DNA of 64,000 bases from Pelobates cultripes (GCA_933207985.1 OW240918.1:117546438-117610437); one strand, 5' to 3'; numbered from the stretch's first letter, positions 1 to 12,718 are shown. Made by a program: numbers and translations. The notes: generated by a model from the letters alone, not told the origin.

Positions 1-376
1 TAGAGGTTATAGAAAATCCACTCCCCAAGGAGCTTCTCGATCGTGCTGTGAAAATGTCTTTCCTCTAGAGAAGAGATTGACTGGGCTTGGCTATATTAAA
101 CACAGAGGGATGTACTTGCTAAACCTTGTATTAAAATGATTTAAAACAAAATCATTTTTACAATATTTGAACAAAAATAGCCAAGCCGGGAATATATCTG
201 ATATACAACGGCAGTGTATTTACAGTAAACTAAACTGCACTTTAAAATATTATAATAAGGCTTACTCTTCTTTAGGAATTATATGGCTACGGTAATAGGA
301 GAGGGATTACCCCTTCTTGATGCACAAGCCCAGTTTCCTCACTGTACTCCCCATGTCTCTACTCCTTTTATAAATA
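1..376. other. Unassigned AT-rich sequence
   Basis: No gene, RNA or recognisable repeat is visible here. The short open frame starting at 283 runs into the terminus of the neighbouring Tc1 remnant and has no family signature, so I do not call it a gene. Confidence 0.5.
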
Positions 377-1270
377 CACTGATCAACCAAAACTTCAGAG
401 CCACCTGCCTAATATCATGTAGGTTTCCCTTGTTCTGTCAAAACAGATCTGATGCATCAAGTCATGGACTCAAAAATACCTCTGATTGTGGTCAGTGGTA
501 TCTGGCAACATGAAATTAGCAGCAGATCATTTAAGTCCTGCAAATTGAGAGGGGCTGCTATGGATTAGATTTTTTACTCTAGCACATCCCACTAATGCTC
601 AATAGGCTTAAGCTCTGTGTTGTATGGAGGAGGGGCAACCGCTTTAATTCTTTGTCATGTTTTCAAACCATTCCTGAACAATTTTGGCAACTAACTATCC
701 ACCTGATCTAAAATGTGATTCACAAGACCATGCAACTTTCTTCATTTGCTCCATGGTTCAATTCTGACCCTCACGTCCCCATTGATGGTGCTTTAGGAGG
801 TGGACAGGGGTCATCACGGGCACTCTGACTTGTCTACGCAGCCCAATACACAACAACCTGTAATGCAACGTTTGTTCTGACATCTTGATATCAAGGCCAG
901 CAGTAAATTTTTCAGCAATTTGAGCTACAGTAGTTCTTTTCTCCCCATTTGCATCAATGAGCCTTGGGTGCCTGTGACCATGACACCAGTTTACTGGTTG
1001 TCCTTCCTTGCATCGTTTTTGGTAGGTACTAACCACTGCATACCTTGATCACTCCACAAGACTTGCCGTTTTGGAGTTGTTCTGACCCAGTCATCTAACC
1101 ATCACTATTTGGCCCTTGTTGGTTGCCTATTTTTCCTGCTTTCTACATATGAAACGTGACTGTTCTCTTGCTTCCTAATATATCCCACTCATTGGCAGGT
1201 GATATTGTAACAATATAATCAATGTTATGCACTTCACCTGTCAGTCGTTTTAATGTTATGGCTGATCAGT
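377..1270 (-). mobile_element. Degenerate Tc1-like DNA transposon
   Basis: The ends carry the inverted terminal motif CACTGATCAACC (377 onward) and its partner GGCTGATCAGT near 1260-1270, each beside a TA. Read on the minus strand, 1036-758 encodes a helix-turn-helix fragment of a Tc1-type transposase (residues such as KRCKEGQPVNWCHGHRHPRL, VAQIAEKF). Downstream pieces (about 760-380) resemble the catalytic half but are shortened and full of stops. About 0.9 kb is well below the usual 1.2-1.6 kb, so internal sequence has been lost. The same family occurs split at 25159-31368. It is dead; the class is secure, the exact family is from memory. Confidence 0.85.
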
Positions 1271-2356
1271 ATATATACACACACAAATGCAAACATTTGG
1301 GTATTTCATCAAATGTGTTAATACAAGTAGTTTGGGGTATGATTAAATGGTGAATGTGACTAGGTGGGTTCTTGGATGATAAGTTGGACAATGCTGATGA
1401 GGGTGTGTATGTATGTGTGTGGATGCTTGAATAGTTGCATGTCTAGGGGAGGCTGTGATAGGGTTGTGTTTATGGATGGAGCTGTTCGCAGTGTAGTAAT
1501 TGTGTGTGCATGTAAACAGCGACTGCATATGGATAGAGGTTGCAATGTGGGTGGGTGTTTAAGTGAACATAGGCTGTAGTATGTGTTGTGAGAAGAATAG
1601 GAGCTGTATAGTGTGTTGGGAAGGAAAGGGACTTTACTGTATATGTTGCTGAGGACAGGCGCTGTAGGATATGATTAGGGATAAGAACAGTAAGGTGTAT
1701 TGCAGGGGACAGATGCTATAGTGTGTTTGTATAGAAAATTAGGGATGCAGAGTGTGTGTGTGGGAGAAATTGTGGTTGTAGTTTGTGTGGTGGAATAAGG
1801 ACTATAGTATATGTGTGCAAGGGATAGGGGCTATTTTGTGTGTTTGGGGGTCATAGTGGAGGGATATTGGCTCCACAAAAACAAAACATTTTTAATAAAA
1901 GAAAGCAACTAAAGTTTATTACCCCACCCCTAAAGAATGGCAAAGTATCAGGGTAGCCTGATGTCCCCTCCAGCCAATGAGCACTGGCCCTGAAAGGGCT
2001 GGTCACACGATTTCAACTGGGCAGGTGAGCTTGCTGTCTATGCTGCCCCTCTCCTGCCTGCCTCTCTCTCGTTCTGTTTTATGCAAGGAAATGCTTAAGG
2101 CAATTTAAAGAAACATTCTTACATTTTTAGACATTTTATTTTAGTTTAGTTTAGGAATAACGGTCTAACAAGGTGATTTGTTGAACTGTGTGCAGGGAGC
2201 ACTGATTTCCTCCCAAATTCTTCTTGCCACGCTCTGCTGTTACATCACTGTGTTTAATACCCAGCATAGGGAAAGTCATTGTTGCTGCGTACAATCGACT
2301 TGTTTTTCTCCTGATTAACACCATAGTTAGAGGAGATGGCATGGCTTGCGGAACTA
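1271..2356. other. Unassigned, GT-rich diffuse repeat
   Basis: From about 1340 to 1860 the plus strand is rich in TG and AGGGG words that recur every few tens of bases (for example GGGATAGGGGCTATTTTGTG), which suggests an old, diverged minisatellite. Open frames on both strands across 1343-1579 are by-products of this composition. From 1860 to 2356 I recognise nothing. Confidence 0.45.
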
Positions 2357-2361
2357 CAGGC

Positions 2362-3030
2362 TGTAACGAGAATATACCCCAACACGCAGGATTTAGCTAA
2401 ACAGAAGACAACACAGAGGAGAGATACGTCTACCGGACCTTAGAATGGCCGGACTCGACGTATATGAGAGGAGACAGAGTCAGGAACGATCCGAAATCAA
2501 GGGCACAGAGAGACAGCGTAAACTAGGACAAGCCGGGGTCTGGTACACAGTAAACAACAAGCCGACAACCAGAACAGATAAGGATAAAGAGAAAACGTAG
2601 TCAGAAACAAAGCCGAAGTCAATACGGAGAAACACAACTGAACACAACAAGCGCTAAAGGGAACTGATACAGAAACCACGGTAGGGCAGGGAGTAAAGGG
2701 AGAGGTAAGTTTAAATAGCTTCAAAACTAATGTGATTGGCTCCTGTCATATCCACACCCCCAAAAGGTAAGTGTATGGGGAGTGTGGCATGACAGGGGCC
2801 AATGGGAGCCTTTTGATAATTTAGGCTCCCACTGTCTCTTTAAGAGCACGCCCGAGACTCGCGGCGCGCTCTTAGATTCAGGCGGGACACGTGACCGCTT
2901 CTCGCGGTCACTGCCCGCCTTGCTAGTGGAGCCGTCGGATGAGCCGCGCGCGGCTCGTGCAGCAGCAGGACCGCGCGCGGCTTGAAGAGAGGACCGCGGC
3001 CGGCCCCTGGAGAAGGTGAGTAACGCTACA
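2362..3030 (-). mobile_element. Solo LTR, 669 bp, with 5-bp target duplication
   Basis: The unit begins TGTAACG and ends CGCTACA, so it has TG...CA ends on either strand. It is flanked by identical CAGGC at 2357-2361 and 3031-3035, the mark of integrase-mediated insertion. On the minus strand a TATTTAAAC TATA-like box near 2712-2720 lies downstream of a GC-rich upstream segment, followed by a pyrimidine-rich stretch, as expected of an LTR promoter and leader. No internal retroelement sequence adjoins it, so it is a solo LTR left by LTR-LTR recombination. The LTR at 26919-27438 shares several blocks such as CACGCAG and CCTTAGAATGG. Probably Gypsy-type. Confidence 0.85.
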
Positions 3031-3035
3031 CAGGC

Positions 3036-3869
3036 CACCTGGAAATCAGAGACCAGAAACAGCTGTTCCTCCCTCTTCCAAGACCCCTACACGAAGAACA
3101 CCAAAACAAGCACAAAGAAAAGAACAATGAAAATGTTGTTTAATTGTTTTTACTACTGAAAGTAACATTAATTATTGACCAATATTTATTGTAACAGGGA
3201 TAACTCAATAATGGACTTTATGTAAGTATGATGTAAAATGGACATGATACACATACAAGGCAAAAAGAATCTCATGCCACGATACCACACTCAAAAAGTA
3301 CCTGAGATGGGAACAGAAAAAGGAAATAAAACGATGTGGTGACTGAACACGCATAAGCATTATTGCTGAGGAAGCGACATTTAATGGGCACGATACACAT
3401 TCAGTCATCATGTAGGTTTGCTTTTTGTGTCATTACATTCTTTTTGCCATGCTATTTTATGTAGTGTGTACCTTGGTCCATGTTTACAATAAATCAACAG
3501 ACTTGATGGCACATAATTTTGCAACTCATTTCATTCAATTGATATTCTAAGAGTGCGGTTGGAACTGTGTTTTTATTATGAACCATTGGAGGAACTATTG
3601 CCACCGACACCTGGGATGCCTACTACGTGATGGTGCTGAAGTGAATAAATTAATTATCTTCTCCCGATCACATTTGGGGTAGCAGCACAATTGTTCCATT
3701 TGTTTCCATTAGAATGATAATAATTTTTTTCTTTATGTATGAACAACACTCACATAGATATGTGAGGACTAATATGTAAGATTTACATTTATAGAAGATT
3801 TATAGATGTTGAGTATACTGTTATGATCCTATATGAGTTAGTAAGATCATCTTCTTATATTATATTTAA
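3036..3869. other. Unassigned AT-rich sequence
   Basis: No gene or recognisable repeat is seen. The minus-strand frame at 3411-3205 has no family signature. Confidence 0.5.
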
Positions 3870-4451
3870 AGGAGCACTATAGGGTCAGGAACACAAACAG
3901 GTATTTTGTGTTAAAACCACAATCTAGCCACCCTGGTCCCCTCATGCCTCCCTAAATATAGTAAATCTTACTTGTAATCAAGTCTGCAGCTGCATGCTTT
4001 GTGCCTGTTTCCTTTAGACCTGCCCACTGCCTGCTGACCTCATCAGTAGTGGTAGCCTGATTCAATCACAATGCTACCCCATAGGATTGGCTGGGACTGA
4101 CAAAGAGGCAGATCAGGGGCAGAGCCAGCATGATTCAAACACAGCCCTGGCCAACCAGCATCTCCTCATAGAGATGAATTGAATCAATGGATCTCTATGA
4201 GGAAAGTTCAGTGTATGCATGCAGAGGGAGGAGATACTGAATGTTTGGATGCATTTTAGGCAGCCATGACCCAGGAAGGATCTCTAACAGCCATCTAAGG
4301 AGTGGCCAGTGAAGTTATCACTAGGCTGTAATGTAATCACTGGATTTTCTCTGAAAAGACAGTGTTTACAGCAAAAAGCCTGAAGGTAATGATTCTACTC
4401 ACCAGAACCAATTCAATAAGCTGTAGTTGTTCTGGTGACTATAGTGTCCCT
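3870..4451. mobile_element. TTAA-flanked MITE, copy 1 (582 bp)
   Basis: The element lies between TTAA at 3866-3869 and TTAA at 4452-4455. Its left end AGGAGCACTATAGGGTC is an imperfect inverse of its right end GACTATAGTGTCCCT. An internal near-palindrome, CTCCTCATAGAGATGAATTG, followed by its inverse, sits in the middle. There is no coding capacity. TTAA duplications with such ends are typical of piggyBac- or Kolobok-mobilised MITEs; which of the two cannot be settled here. Related copies are at 31726-32300, 34563-35095 and 60705-61272. Confidence 0.8.
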
Positions 4452-4455
4452 TTAA

Positions 4456-5659
4456 GTGTATTCTTACGTTATATACCTTTTTTTCTATATTTCTATTCTG
4501 TATACTCTTTTACAAAACGTTATAAAATCTCAATAAAGATGATATTAAACAAATGGTGTATAATGGATGCAAGACAAGCCAGGGATGACATATCTAAAAT
4601 AAATGTATAAACAGTATAACTAGTATGCAGTGCCATGACTTGGTCATGACATTAAGGGGCACGTTGTCCTTATTTTAGTCTCTTTGCCATTGTGCTTATA
4701 AGATAATTGAGCAATTTAAGAATGGTTAATTGTTTTGACTTGGACATTTGATTGGGAAGGCATTAACATCATTGTTTTTTATTGACCCATGAAAAAAGCC
4801 TGACAAATACATTCCAAGATGTTTGTCAGTTTTACTGACAAGCAAGGGCTAGTACAGTACACTTGGGTGTATAATCAAACAATTATCACAGAAACGCAGC
4901 TAACAAGTTCAGTTGCTTAATTATCATAAAGTCACATTTTTTTCAGCTGGGAAACACTTTTTTAATTTGTGTGAATTGAGTAATTTCCTAGAAATACACC
5001 CTATAATTTGTAATTCCTAGTCAATTTCAGTTTAGTGAATAACCCTGGAATAGACAGGTTCTTTATCATAGCATAATACTTTCTTAAACAACACTTCTAG
5101 CAAACCATATTTTATTGCTGCCAATACATTTTTATTATGAGGAGTACAACAATTAGGATACAAAACAAACAAGTAAATAAGAGTCTGAGCAAAATCCTAG
5201 GGTCCTCTGATTTTAGGATTCTGTCGAAGCATAAGATATTCATACAAGCAATAATTACAGCAAAAATGGAAGTCCCTTGAGGATTAAAAAAAGGAAGCCC
5301 ATTGCTCATTCTTGCACGTAGAACGTAGAACTGGAAAAGAGGGCAACTGAAACGTACTTTAGAAAAAAAGGTCTTCTGAAAAAGAAAGAGAGAAGGTCAC
5401 TCACTGCCGTACCACATTTTACTATGGAATAATTATGCTGGCTGAGTGTTCTAGCAGATTGATTCAGTAATTCCCACAATATTTACACAACGTCCTCAAA
5501 ATCCAGGTCTGTTGAGTTCTTTGTCGAGGGTCAGCAAGTCCATGATAACACCAGCAAGATTGTCAATCTGAAACACCACTTGAATACATCTCATACTCAC
5601 TCTTTATTTTCATGTGTGCTAAAAACATCCATTGACAGGGTAGATTCCTTACATCCACA
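4456..5659. other. Unassigned AT-rich sequence
   Basis: No gene, RNA or repeat is recognised. The frame at 5309-5112 (minus) encodes a hydrophobic peptide without family signature. Confidence 0.45.
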
Positions 5660-6160
5660 CTTTAGCATGTCCACCTAGGAAGTGACAATCCAGGCCAACC
5701 CCCGGAGCAAATAGGGAGGGGGGAGAATGACTGCTGCCCTGAGGGCTTGGCATAACAACCAAATGGATAGTTTGTTTTACAGTTGAAAGCAAGGAATTCT
5801 GGGAAAATTACCAGACTACTGGTGAACAATGCTGAGGTAGCCTGGCAGTGTCTTTCCCCACCCTCCCCAATGATTCTGTTCCGGAATTGTTGTCTTGTGT
5901 TGTGCTTTCTCTGTTTTAATTTTGTCACAGCTATGGGTTTCCTTTGCCAGCACGTTTGGTAAATGATTAATGCTCGGACGGGCTTGGGGAGTCGCAGCCT
6001 GAATTTGGTTGATGACGAAGGACAGGCTAAAGAGGCTCTGGAAGAAGTTTAAAGTGTACCTGTCTGCTGGGTAAAACCAGCAGCTGACAGTATTTTGTTG
6101 TGCTGGTTTAAATAAAGCTGTGGCCGTTGCCCTTACCTACTTAACATGGTGTTGCGTTAC
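5660..6160 (+). repeat. Possible LTR-like repeat end
   Basis: An AATAAA-GCTGTGGCC block at about 6111-6126 is nearly repeated at 54550-54566 (AATAAATGCTGTGGCC), in both cases followed by a pyrimidine-rich stretch and a GTTATT or GTTACTT word. That arrangement would fit the polyadenylation region of an LTR. I cannot find matching TG...CA ends or a target duplication, so the call is tentative. Confidence 0.3.
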
Positions 6161-7020
6161 TTATGGGAATGGAAGGGTACTGGGATTTGGAGTCAGCAGT
6201 CATGGCTTTATTTATTGTATGCGTCTTGCTGTTTTAGATGGTCAGAGTGTGTATGTATTGAAAAACCCATTAATGTTGGCATAGGTGCTGCATGTAAGTA
6301 TTGGAATGCAAAGGAAAATCAGGCTCATCAACAACAAAGTCCTAATTCAACAGTGTACTGACATTCCTCTTCTTGCCACAAGTACACATCTTATTTTCAA
6401 TAGGTCTATTTATTAAGATCTTAAAATAAGCTAGGTAACATTATCCATGAAGATAATTTGTCCCAGCACTGTCTGTGAAACCATATTAATTATTCACCCC
6501 GAGGCCCAATAATATCACAATAGACCAGTTTGTCAAATCCCCACTGTACTAAATTCCCTTAATATACATTTCCCATTATTCCACATCTACACACCCATAC
6601 TGTGCCTCTTATCTGGTATGGATGTCACTTTCCACAGTTTTAGTAAATTTCTTCATTCTAAGATGTTGAATTCTTATTGGAAAAATAATTACTAGACCTC
6701 AGCAGAAGATCCTACTGCCACAGCTGCACGAGGAGTGGGAGGCTGTCGAGCACACAAGGAGACTATTTGAAGGCTGAGCTTTCAAGTCACTGCATCACAG
6801 CCCACATGGAGCTCCTCAGGATGCAGCCACGAGTCTCCAGAGTCAGGAGGAGCCAAAGTCCATCTGGAAAAGTAGTGCCGTGTTTGGTGCTGTATAGCAG
6901 ACTCGTTTGCTGGCTGTCACCACTGGTGAGTGGTTATTAATAAGTTAAGTTTGGTTGGAGGGAGTGAGTTGGGTATTGGGCTAGTCTCGGTGATTTATAT
7001 AGTTTTATATGGGGGTGAAT
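6161..7020. other. Unassigned sequence
   Basis: No gene or known repeat is recognised. Confidence 0.4.
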
Positions 7021-7029
7021 AAGAGGCAC

Positions 7030-7375
7030 TACTGTGTATGTCTTTGTCAGTTTTTATGTGTATCTGTGTGTCAGTGTGTGTCTGTGTATCTGAATGTCAG
7101 TGTGTGTGTCAGTGTTTATGTGTATCTGTATGTCAGTGTGTGTGCCAGTGCTTGTGTCAGTGCGTATGGCAGTGCATACATACAACTACATTTAGATGCC
7201 AACATAATACACAAACACACCCCTGCACTCAAATACTCCCCTGCGTTCATTTGCCAGCACTACACAGAAATATATCCTTGCATTTAAATGCAAACACTAC
7301 AGAAAAATACTCCCCTGCATTCAAACGCCAACAAAGCACACATTGAAATACAGATACTGCTTACAAATACAACTC
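7030..7375 (+). repeat. TG-rich array followed by ~50-bp diverged tandem repeat
   Basis: 7035-7170 is a (TGTGTCAG/TGTATC) array. 7190-7375 contains about four diverged units built on AAATACTCCCCTGCATTCAA and GCCAACACTACA. The two overlapping open frames here (7009-7346) are low-complexity cysteine/valine/serine translations of the array and are not genes. Confidence 0.75.
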
Positions 7376-7819
7376 TGCAAGGATAGGCAGATCCCCAGCT
7401 AGCAAGACCTTGTGGCAGTTAAGGACTTCTGTTTGGCCACTCTTGCATTAGAGAGGCCCAAAAAAATACTTGTACCAGATACCTCTCTACATTAGTTCTG
7501 CCACTGTACCAACTGGAAATGAAGATGGAGGCACCCATGAGAGAAATGTGTAGATTTCTACTTTTAATTGTATTTTTCACACCTAAGAAATGCATATTTG
7601 TTAAATATAAGGAAAGGTTAAAATCATTTCATGGGAAATGACAATTCCAGATTGAATTAAAATTTACCTTTTGAGAGCCATGAAAATGCATTCTAACATT
7701 GAGCAAACATATTAGAGTAAATATGGACAAGCTGTCATAAGAGGGGCCCACATTCTGAGAAATCATGAAATGTGCAAAAGAGTCGGAATGGACAGCAGGC
7801 AAAAGCTTTATCAGGAGAA
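7376..7819. other. Unassigned sequence
   Basis: Nothing is recognised between the minisatellite and the CR1 3' end. The minus frame 7871-7629 is antisense-UTR translation running out of the CR1 element. Confidence 0.4.
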
Positions 7820-7821
7820 CT

Positions 7822-9755
7822 GAAACATAGAAACATAGAATGTGACGGCAGATAAGAACCATTCGGCCCATCTAGTCTGCCCAATTTTCTAAATACTTTC
7901 ATTAGTCCTTGGCCTTATCTTATAGTTAGGATAGCCTTATGCCTATCCCATGCATGCTTAAACTCCATTACTGTGTTAACCTCTACCACTTCAGCTGGAA
8001 GGCTATTCCATGCATCCACTACCCTCTCAGTAAAGTAATACTTCCTGATATTATTTTTAAACCTTTGCCCCTCTAATTTAAGACTATGTCCTCTTGTTGT
8101 GGTAGTTTTTCTTCTTTTAAATACAGTCTCCTCCTTTATTGTTGATTCCCTTTATGTATTTAAATGTTTCTATGATATCCCCCCTGTCTCGTCTTTCCTC
8201 CAAGCTATACATGTTAAGTTCCTTTAACCTTTCTTTGTAAGTTTTATCCTGCAATCCATGGACCAGTTTAGTAGCCCTTCCGTGAACTCTCTCTAAAGTA
8301 TCAATATCCTTCTGGAGGTACGGTCTCCAGTACTGCGTACAATACTCCAAGTGAAGTCTCACCAGTGTTCTGTACAATGGCATGAGCACTTCCCTCTTTC
8401 TACTGCTAATACCTCTCCCTATACAACCAAGCATTCTGCTAGCATTTCCTGCTGCTCTATTACATTGTCTGCCTACCTTTAAGTCATCAGAAATAATCAC
8501 CCCTAAATTCCTTTCCTCAGATGTTGAGGTTAGGACTCTATCAAATATTCTGTACACTGTTTTACGTCCAAGATGCATTATCTTGCACTTATCCATATTA
8601 AATATCAGTTGCCACAACTCTGACCATTTTTCTAGTTTACCTAAATCATTTGCCATTTGGCTTATCCCTCCTGGAACATCAACCCTGTTACATATCTTAG
8701 TATCATCAGCAAAAAGACATACCTTACCATCAAGACCTTCTGCAATATCACTAATAAAAATATTAAAGTACAGATCCCTGAGGTACCCCACTGGTGACAA
8801 GTCCAAGCTTCGAGTATATTCCATTAACTACAACCCTCTGTTGCCTGTCACTCAGCCACTGCCTTACCCATTCAACAATATTGAAATTCAAACTTAAGGA
8901 TTGCAGTTTATTGATAAGCCTTCTATGTGCAACAGTGTCAAAAGCCTTACTGAAATCTAGGTAAGCAATGTCTACTGCACCACCCTGATCTATTATTTTA
9001 GTTACCCAATCAAAAAAATCAATAAGATTAGTTTGGCATGATCTCCCTGAAGTAAATCCATGTTGTCTCTGATCTTGAAATCCATGTTTTTAGTGTTTTT
9101 AGATGTTCAACAATCCTATCCTTTAACATGGTTACTATTACTTTGCCCACTACTGAAGTAAGGCTTACTGGCCTATTGTTGCCCGACTCCTCCCTATTAC
9201 CTTTCTTGTGAATGGGCACAACATTCGCTAACTTCCAATCTTCTGGGACTACTCCTGTTAACAATGATTGGTTAAATAAATCTGTTAATGGTTTTGCTAG
9301 TACACCACTAAGCTCTTTTAATAGCTTTGGGTGTATTCCATCAGGTCCCATTGACTTATTTGTCTTTACTTTTGACAGTTGAAATAAAACCTCTTCCTCT
9401 GTAAACTCACATGTAACAAATGACTCATTTGTCCTTTTTCCTAACTGAGGCCCCTTTCCTTCATTTTCATCTGTAAATACTGAACAAAAATATTAATTGA
9501 GGCAGTCAGCTAGACCTTTATCCTCTTCTACATACCTTCCTTCTTTTGTTTTTAATCTAACTAATCCTTGTTTTACTTTTCTTTTCTCATTTATGTGTCT
9601 AAAAAATGTTTTATCCCCCTTTTTTACTGACTGTGCTATTTTCTCTTCTGTGTGTGATTTGGAAGCTCTTATAACTTGCTTAGCCTCTTTCTGCCTAATC
9701 TTATAGATCATTCTGTTTTCCTCACTCTGGGATTTTGTATAGTTACTAAATGCTA
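7822..9755 (-). mobile_element. 5'-truncated CR1-type LINE
   Basis: On the minus strand the element runs from a truncated 5' edge near 9755 to a 3' end made of repeated ATTCTATG/TTTCTATG units at 7822-7842, the hallmark of CR1 3' termini. It is about 1.9 kb, where full CR1 elements are several kb, so the first ORF and the endonuclease domain are missing. A parallel plus-strand copy is at 29240-31072 and a 3' tail at 39842-40069. The 3' UTR region with the ATGGGCCGAATGGTTCTTATCT-like block is shared by all three. Confidence 0.93.
8117..9711 (-). pseudogene. CR1 reverse transcriptase, broken
   Basis: The minus-strand reading is split into at least three frames. 9711-9493 gives the region before the polymerase (KTFFRHINEKRKVKQGLVRL). 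9351-9028 gives the start of the reverse transcriptase domain (GPDGIHPKLLKELSGVLAKP, then VVPIHKKGNREESGNNRPVS). 8824-8117 gives the catalytic palm with the FADDT motif (LFADDTKICNRV) and the thumb region ending [20 protein letters not shown]. Function in the family is target-primed reverse transcription of the LINE RNA in the nucleus. Frame changes lie near 9400 and between 9028 and 8824, so no active enzyme could be made. Confidence 0.92.
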
Positions 9756-11449
9756 ACGGGAATTCAGATTAGTTAAAACACAGCAGACTGGCTCCTGACA
9801 GAGTCCTTGGGAACATCTAGGAAGTCATATTGAAGTAAGTGTACTGAAGTCAGGATGAAATTAAGATCATGGTGGATTATTTGTGAGTTCCAACAGATTT
9901 GTGCAATAAACTGTTAGGAAGATATACACATATGGTTGTATACATACCAGACACACAGTTAAGATGTTAGAAAGTACTGCATACTTAAATGACACTTAGC
10001 ATCTGTAGCACTATGGTGGCATTTGTAACAAGAGACACTAGTAAAATAGTTGATGGCTGTATGGGAATGGGAGGATGAGACCAAGACAGCAGTGATTTTA
10101 AGGAGAAAGGGAAGAGCACTTCTAATCATGATTTAAAGAGTTAAGTGGGAAATTCGAGGGTGGGTCTTCAACCATCCCTGTAATATCCCAGCCAGTGCAT
10201 TATACCAGGCAAATGTCCTTATGGTTTGGTATGGAAATGAGGGAGCAACACCTTCTCAGACAGTCTATAATCCAGTAGATGGTCATTGGATATGTAGAGT
10301 GAAAAGAACCAAGAGAAAACAATATAGTGTAGTACCTTCTGACAGTTGGTGAAAGGAGTATAAAAACACACTTACAATTTTCATCAGCTCCAGTTGGTAG
10401 CACCTGGGATCACAGTAGAACCTATGTGTATCTCCAAACTTAAAAGCAGTGGTTCAACGTTGTAGATTTGTATGCAAAAAATAAAACATAGTGCTCATTG
10501 GTATAAAATCAAACTAAAAAATAAATAAAATAAGAGGTCCTCACAAAACGGAAGCAAAAAATTATTTTTGCTCAATCCCAATCACATAGGTTCTATAATT
10601 CCCACCAAGGGTATAGCTGGAGTTTTCCTCTTGATAAAATATTCTTTAAAAACTTCCAGGAGGGTCCAGAATGGTGTTAAAATTGATTAAATCTTTTATT
10701 ATAAATATAAGTATTAAAATGCACTAACACGTTTCATCTAGTTATAGGCTTTTTTAAAGTTCTCACAGACCTCTGGACCATGTCTCTATATATAGCAGTA
10801 AAGTTTAAAAAAAAAAAAACAGCTGCATGATGTCACAATCATGTGACCATAAAACTAACTAACAATTAAATAAATTAAAGTTAAATAAAAACACAATAAA
10901 ACACATAGAAACATACTATGCTTAGTGTTTAATGCTTAAAATACAATTAAAAGTAAAAAACAAAATGTTTTTTTCAGAATAAGAGAAATGGAAACAATTC
11001 CTTATGGGTTCTGCATTTTCTTCTCCCTCAAAATGGGTAGTTCCCATTCAAGAGTGTATGTTAGATGTTCTAGACATTGTGACGTAATGGATCAAAGCTA
11101 ATGCATTGCTGTGTCACACTGACAAAGTCTGTCCAGAACAAAGAAATACAACAATTCCTGATAATTATTTTGGCCCCTCCTAGGCGTTGTCGGTCAAATA
11201 TGGGTACAATCAGCAGATACTCTATGTTTGGAGTATCTGCCTTTGAAAAAAACACTGATAAGGAAAAGAACTCCACGTAAAGTCCATGACCTCAGAAGAG
11301 GTTGTTATGATTTGTGCATGCAAGTTAAAATGATAGGAAATTGAGACTGAGATCCTATATTTCAATAGACAAAGGCTGCAGAAATTAAAAGCATCCTATA
11401 TATGACTTGGACACTTTGAAATAGTGAAAAATGTATTCAGTCAGTAACA
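9756..11449. other. Unassigned AT-rich sequence with a hammerhead-like remnant
   Basis: No gene is visible. 10640-10760 read on the minus strand contains AACTAGATGAAACGTGTTAG (GAAAC inverse at 10731-10735) followed by an AATAAAAGATTTAATC block. In amphibian genomes such GAAACGYGTTAGTGC strings are often remnants of Penelope-like element ends with hammerhead ribozyme folds (from memory). There is a 12-base A run at 10808-10820. Confidence 0.4.
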
Positions 11450-11492
11450 AGCTCTACAGTAGATAAATAGAGACATTGATGGGTAGGTAATA

Positions 11493-11582
11493 TATGCTGC
11501 CATGAATAGTAGCCAGGAAAAGAAAATTACGGTAAGTATGAATACATTTTCCATTTTCCTGGCTAATCATTGCAGCACATAC
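11493..11582. repeat. Inverted repeat at DIRS-like terminus
   Basis: Arm 1 at 11493-11521 (TATGCTGCCATGAATAGTAG...) is an imperfect inverse of arm 2 at 11554-11582 (TTTTCCTGGCTAATCATTGC...), with a 32-base spacer containing TTACGGTAAGTA. It fits the inverted terminal and complementary regions of DIRS elements. Confidence 0.65.
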
Positions 11583-11583
11583 A

Positions 11584-12102
11584 TTATGGAATACCCAAGC
11601 TAATAAAGGGAGGGACAGAAACGTAAATAACTGCCAATAGATTAGAAGATTGAACAGAGTTAAGTACTTGATGTCCAAATTGTGTATCGACTGCTTTAAC
11701 GTCCAGTATGAAATCCCAGACAAACACGTCTAAAGAGGTCCAAATGTTAGCTTTACAAAAAGTGTCAGCATAAACCATTGCCATGGAAGCCCACGATGCT
11801 GCAACAGCATGAGTGAAGAGTGCCCTGATACCCTGCGACACAGGTAGAGAATGGCATTAATAAGCTTTCCCCTTAGGCAGGATCGCTGGTGCTTAATGCA
11901 AGACAACCATATCCTGTTGAAAATGAGTGAATGGGGGTTTACAGGACCAAGCCTGGAGTTCACACATTCTCCTTGCTGAGGTACCAGCCACCAGCAACAG
12001 CACTTTCTGTGCTACCACCATGGAGGCTTTTGCTAAAGGTTCGAATGATGGTTTAGTCAGAGGCTGTGAGACCAGTGGTACGTCACATATTGGCTTCAAC
12101 AC
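11584..12102 (-). pseudogene. DIRS-like tyrosine recombinase, broken
   Basis: 12102-11893 encodes TSARRMCELQAWSCKPPFTH, the part of the recombinase domain with the first catalytic arginine (ARR). 11841-11584 encodes RALFTHAVAASWASMAMVY and then CKANIWTSLDVFVWDFILDV, matching the C-terminal helices where the expected H-x-x-R and catalytic tyrosine region lies; the canonical HYRLDV tyrosine block reads WDFILDV, so the nucleophile is gone. The two parts are in different frames. Confidence 0.78.
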
Positions 12103-12718
12103 CCTCAGTGGAGGCTTAGTTTAATCACTGCGTACATGAAGCAAAGCAGCAGGGGCTCCAATGTTCAATGGGCACCCATCAATGTGGAAAGTGTGCTCCT
12201 CTTGTTATAACTCAGAACCTTTCTAGGCCTGACTAAGGAGTAATTCCAACCTCTACCTTTAGACCAACAGACAAATGCATGCCAAGTTTTGTAAAGTATT
12301 TATAGGACTGTAAGAGAATCTCAATGACCATCTCAGGGATGCCTATACTTCTAGAGACTCCCACATCAACACCAGAACTTGAGGATCTTTGTGTGTCAAG
12401 GGACCTTGTAACAGGTCTGGATGTACTGGAATTTCCAGATTCATCTTACTCATCATAGGAATTTAGAGTTGACATAGTCTTCCACTGTCTCCTTTAGAAT
12501 TACCTTTAGGAAAATTGAAAACAGGAAAAATATGTACATCAGACTAAAATTCTAAATTTGAGTCAGCATATCCTGACCTTGAGGATTCTGGTCCTAAAAT
12601 CCTGGTAGTTTCCAAGAAATAGCCATCAGATCTACGTAGGGTATCAGTCAAATCTGAGTCAACCCTGAGGATACGTCGGGACATAGTTGCCATTCCACCT
12701 TGTCCACAGTTATTCAGC

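Noticed and set aside
8382..8897. 171-codon plus-strand frame
   Set aside because: Antisense to the CR1 reverse transcriptase; no family signature of its own.
12030..12045. Possible tRNA B-box (GGTTCGAAT)
   Set aside because: It lies within DIRS-like coding sequence, with no A-box or cloverleaf around it.
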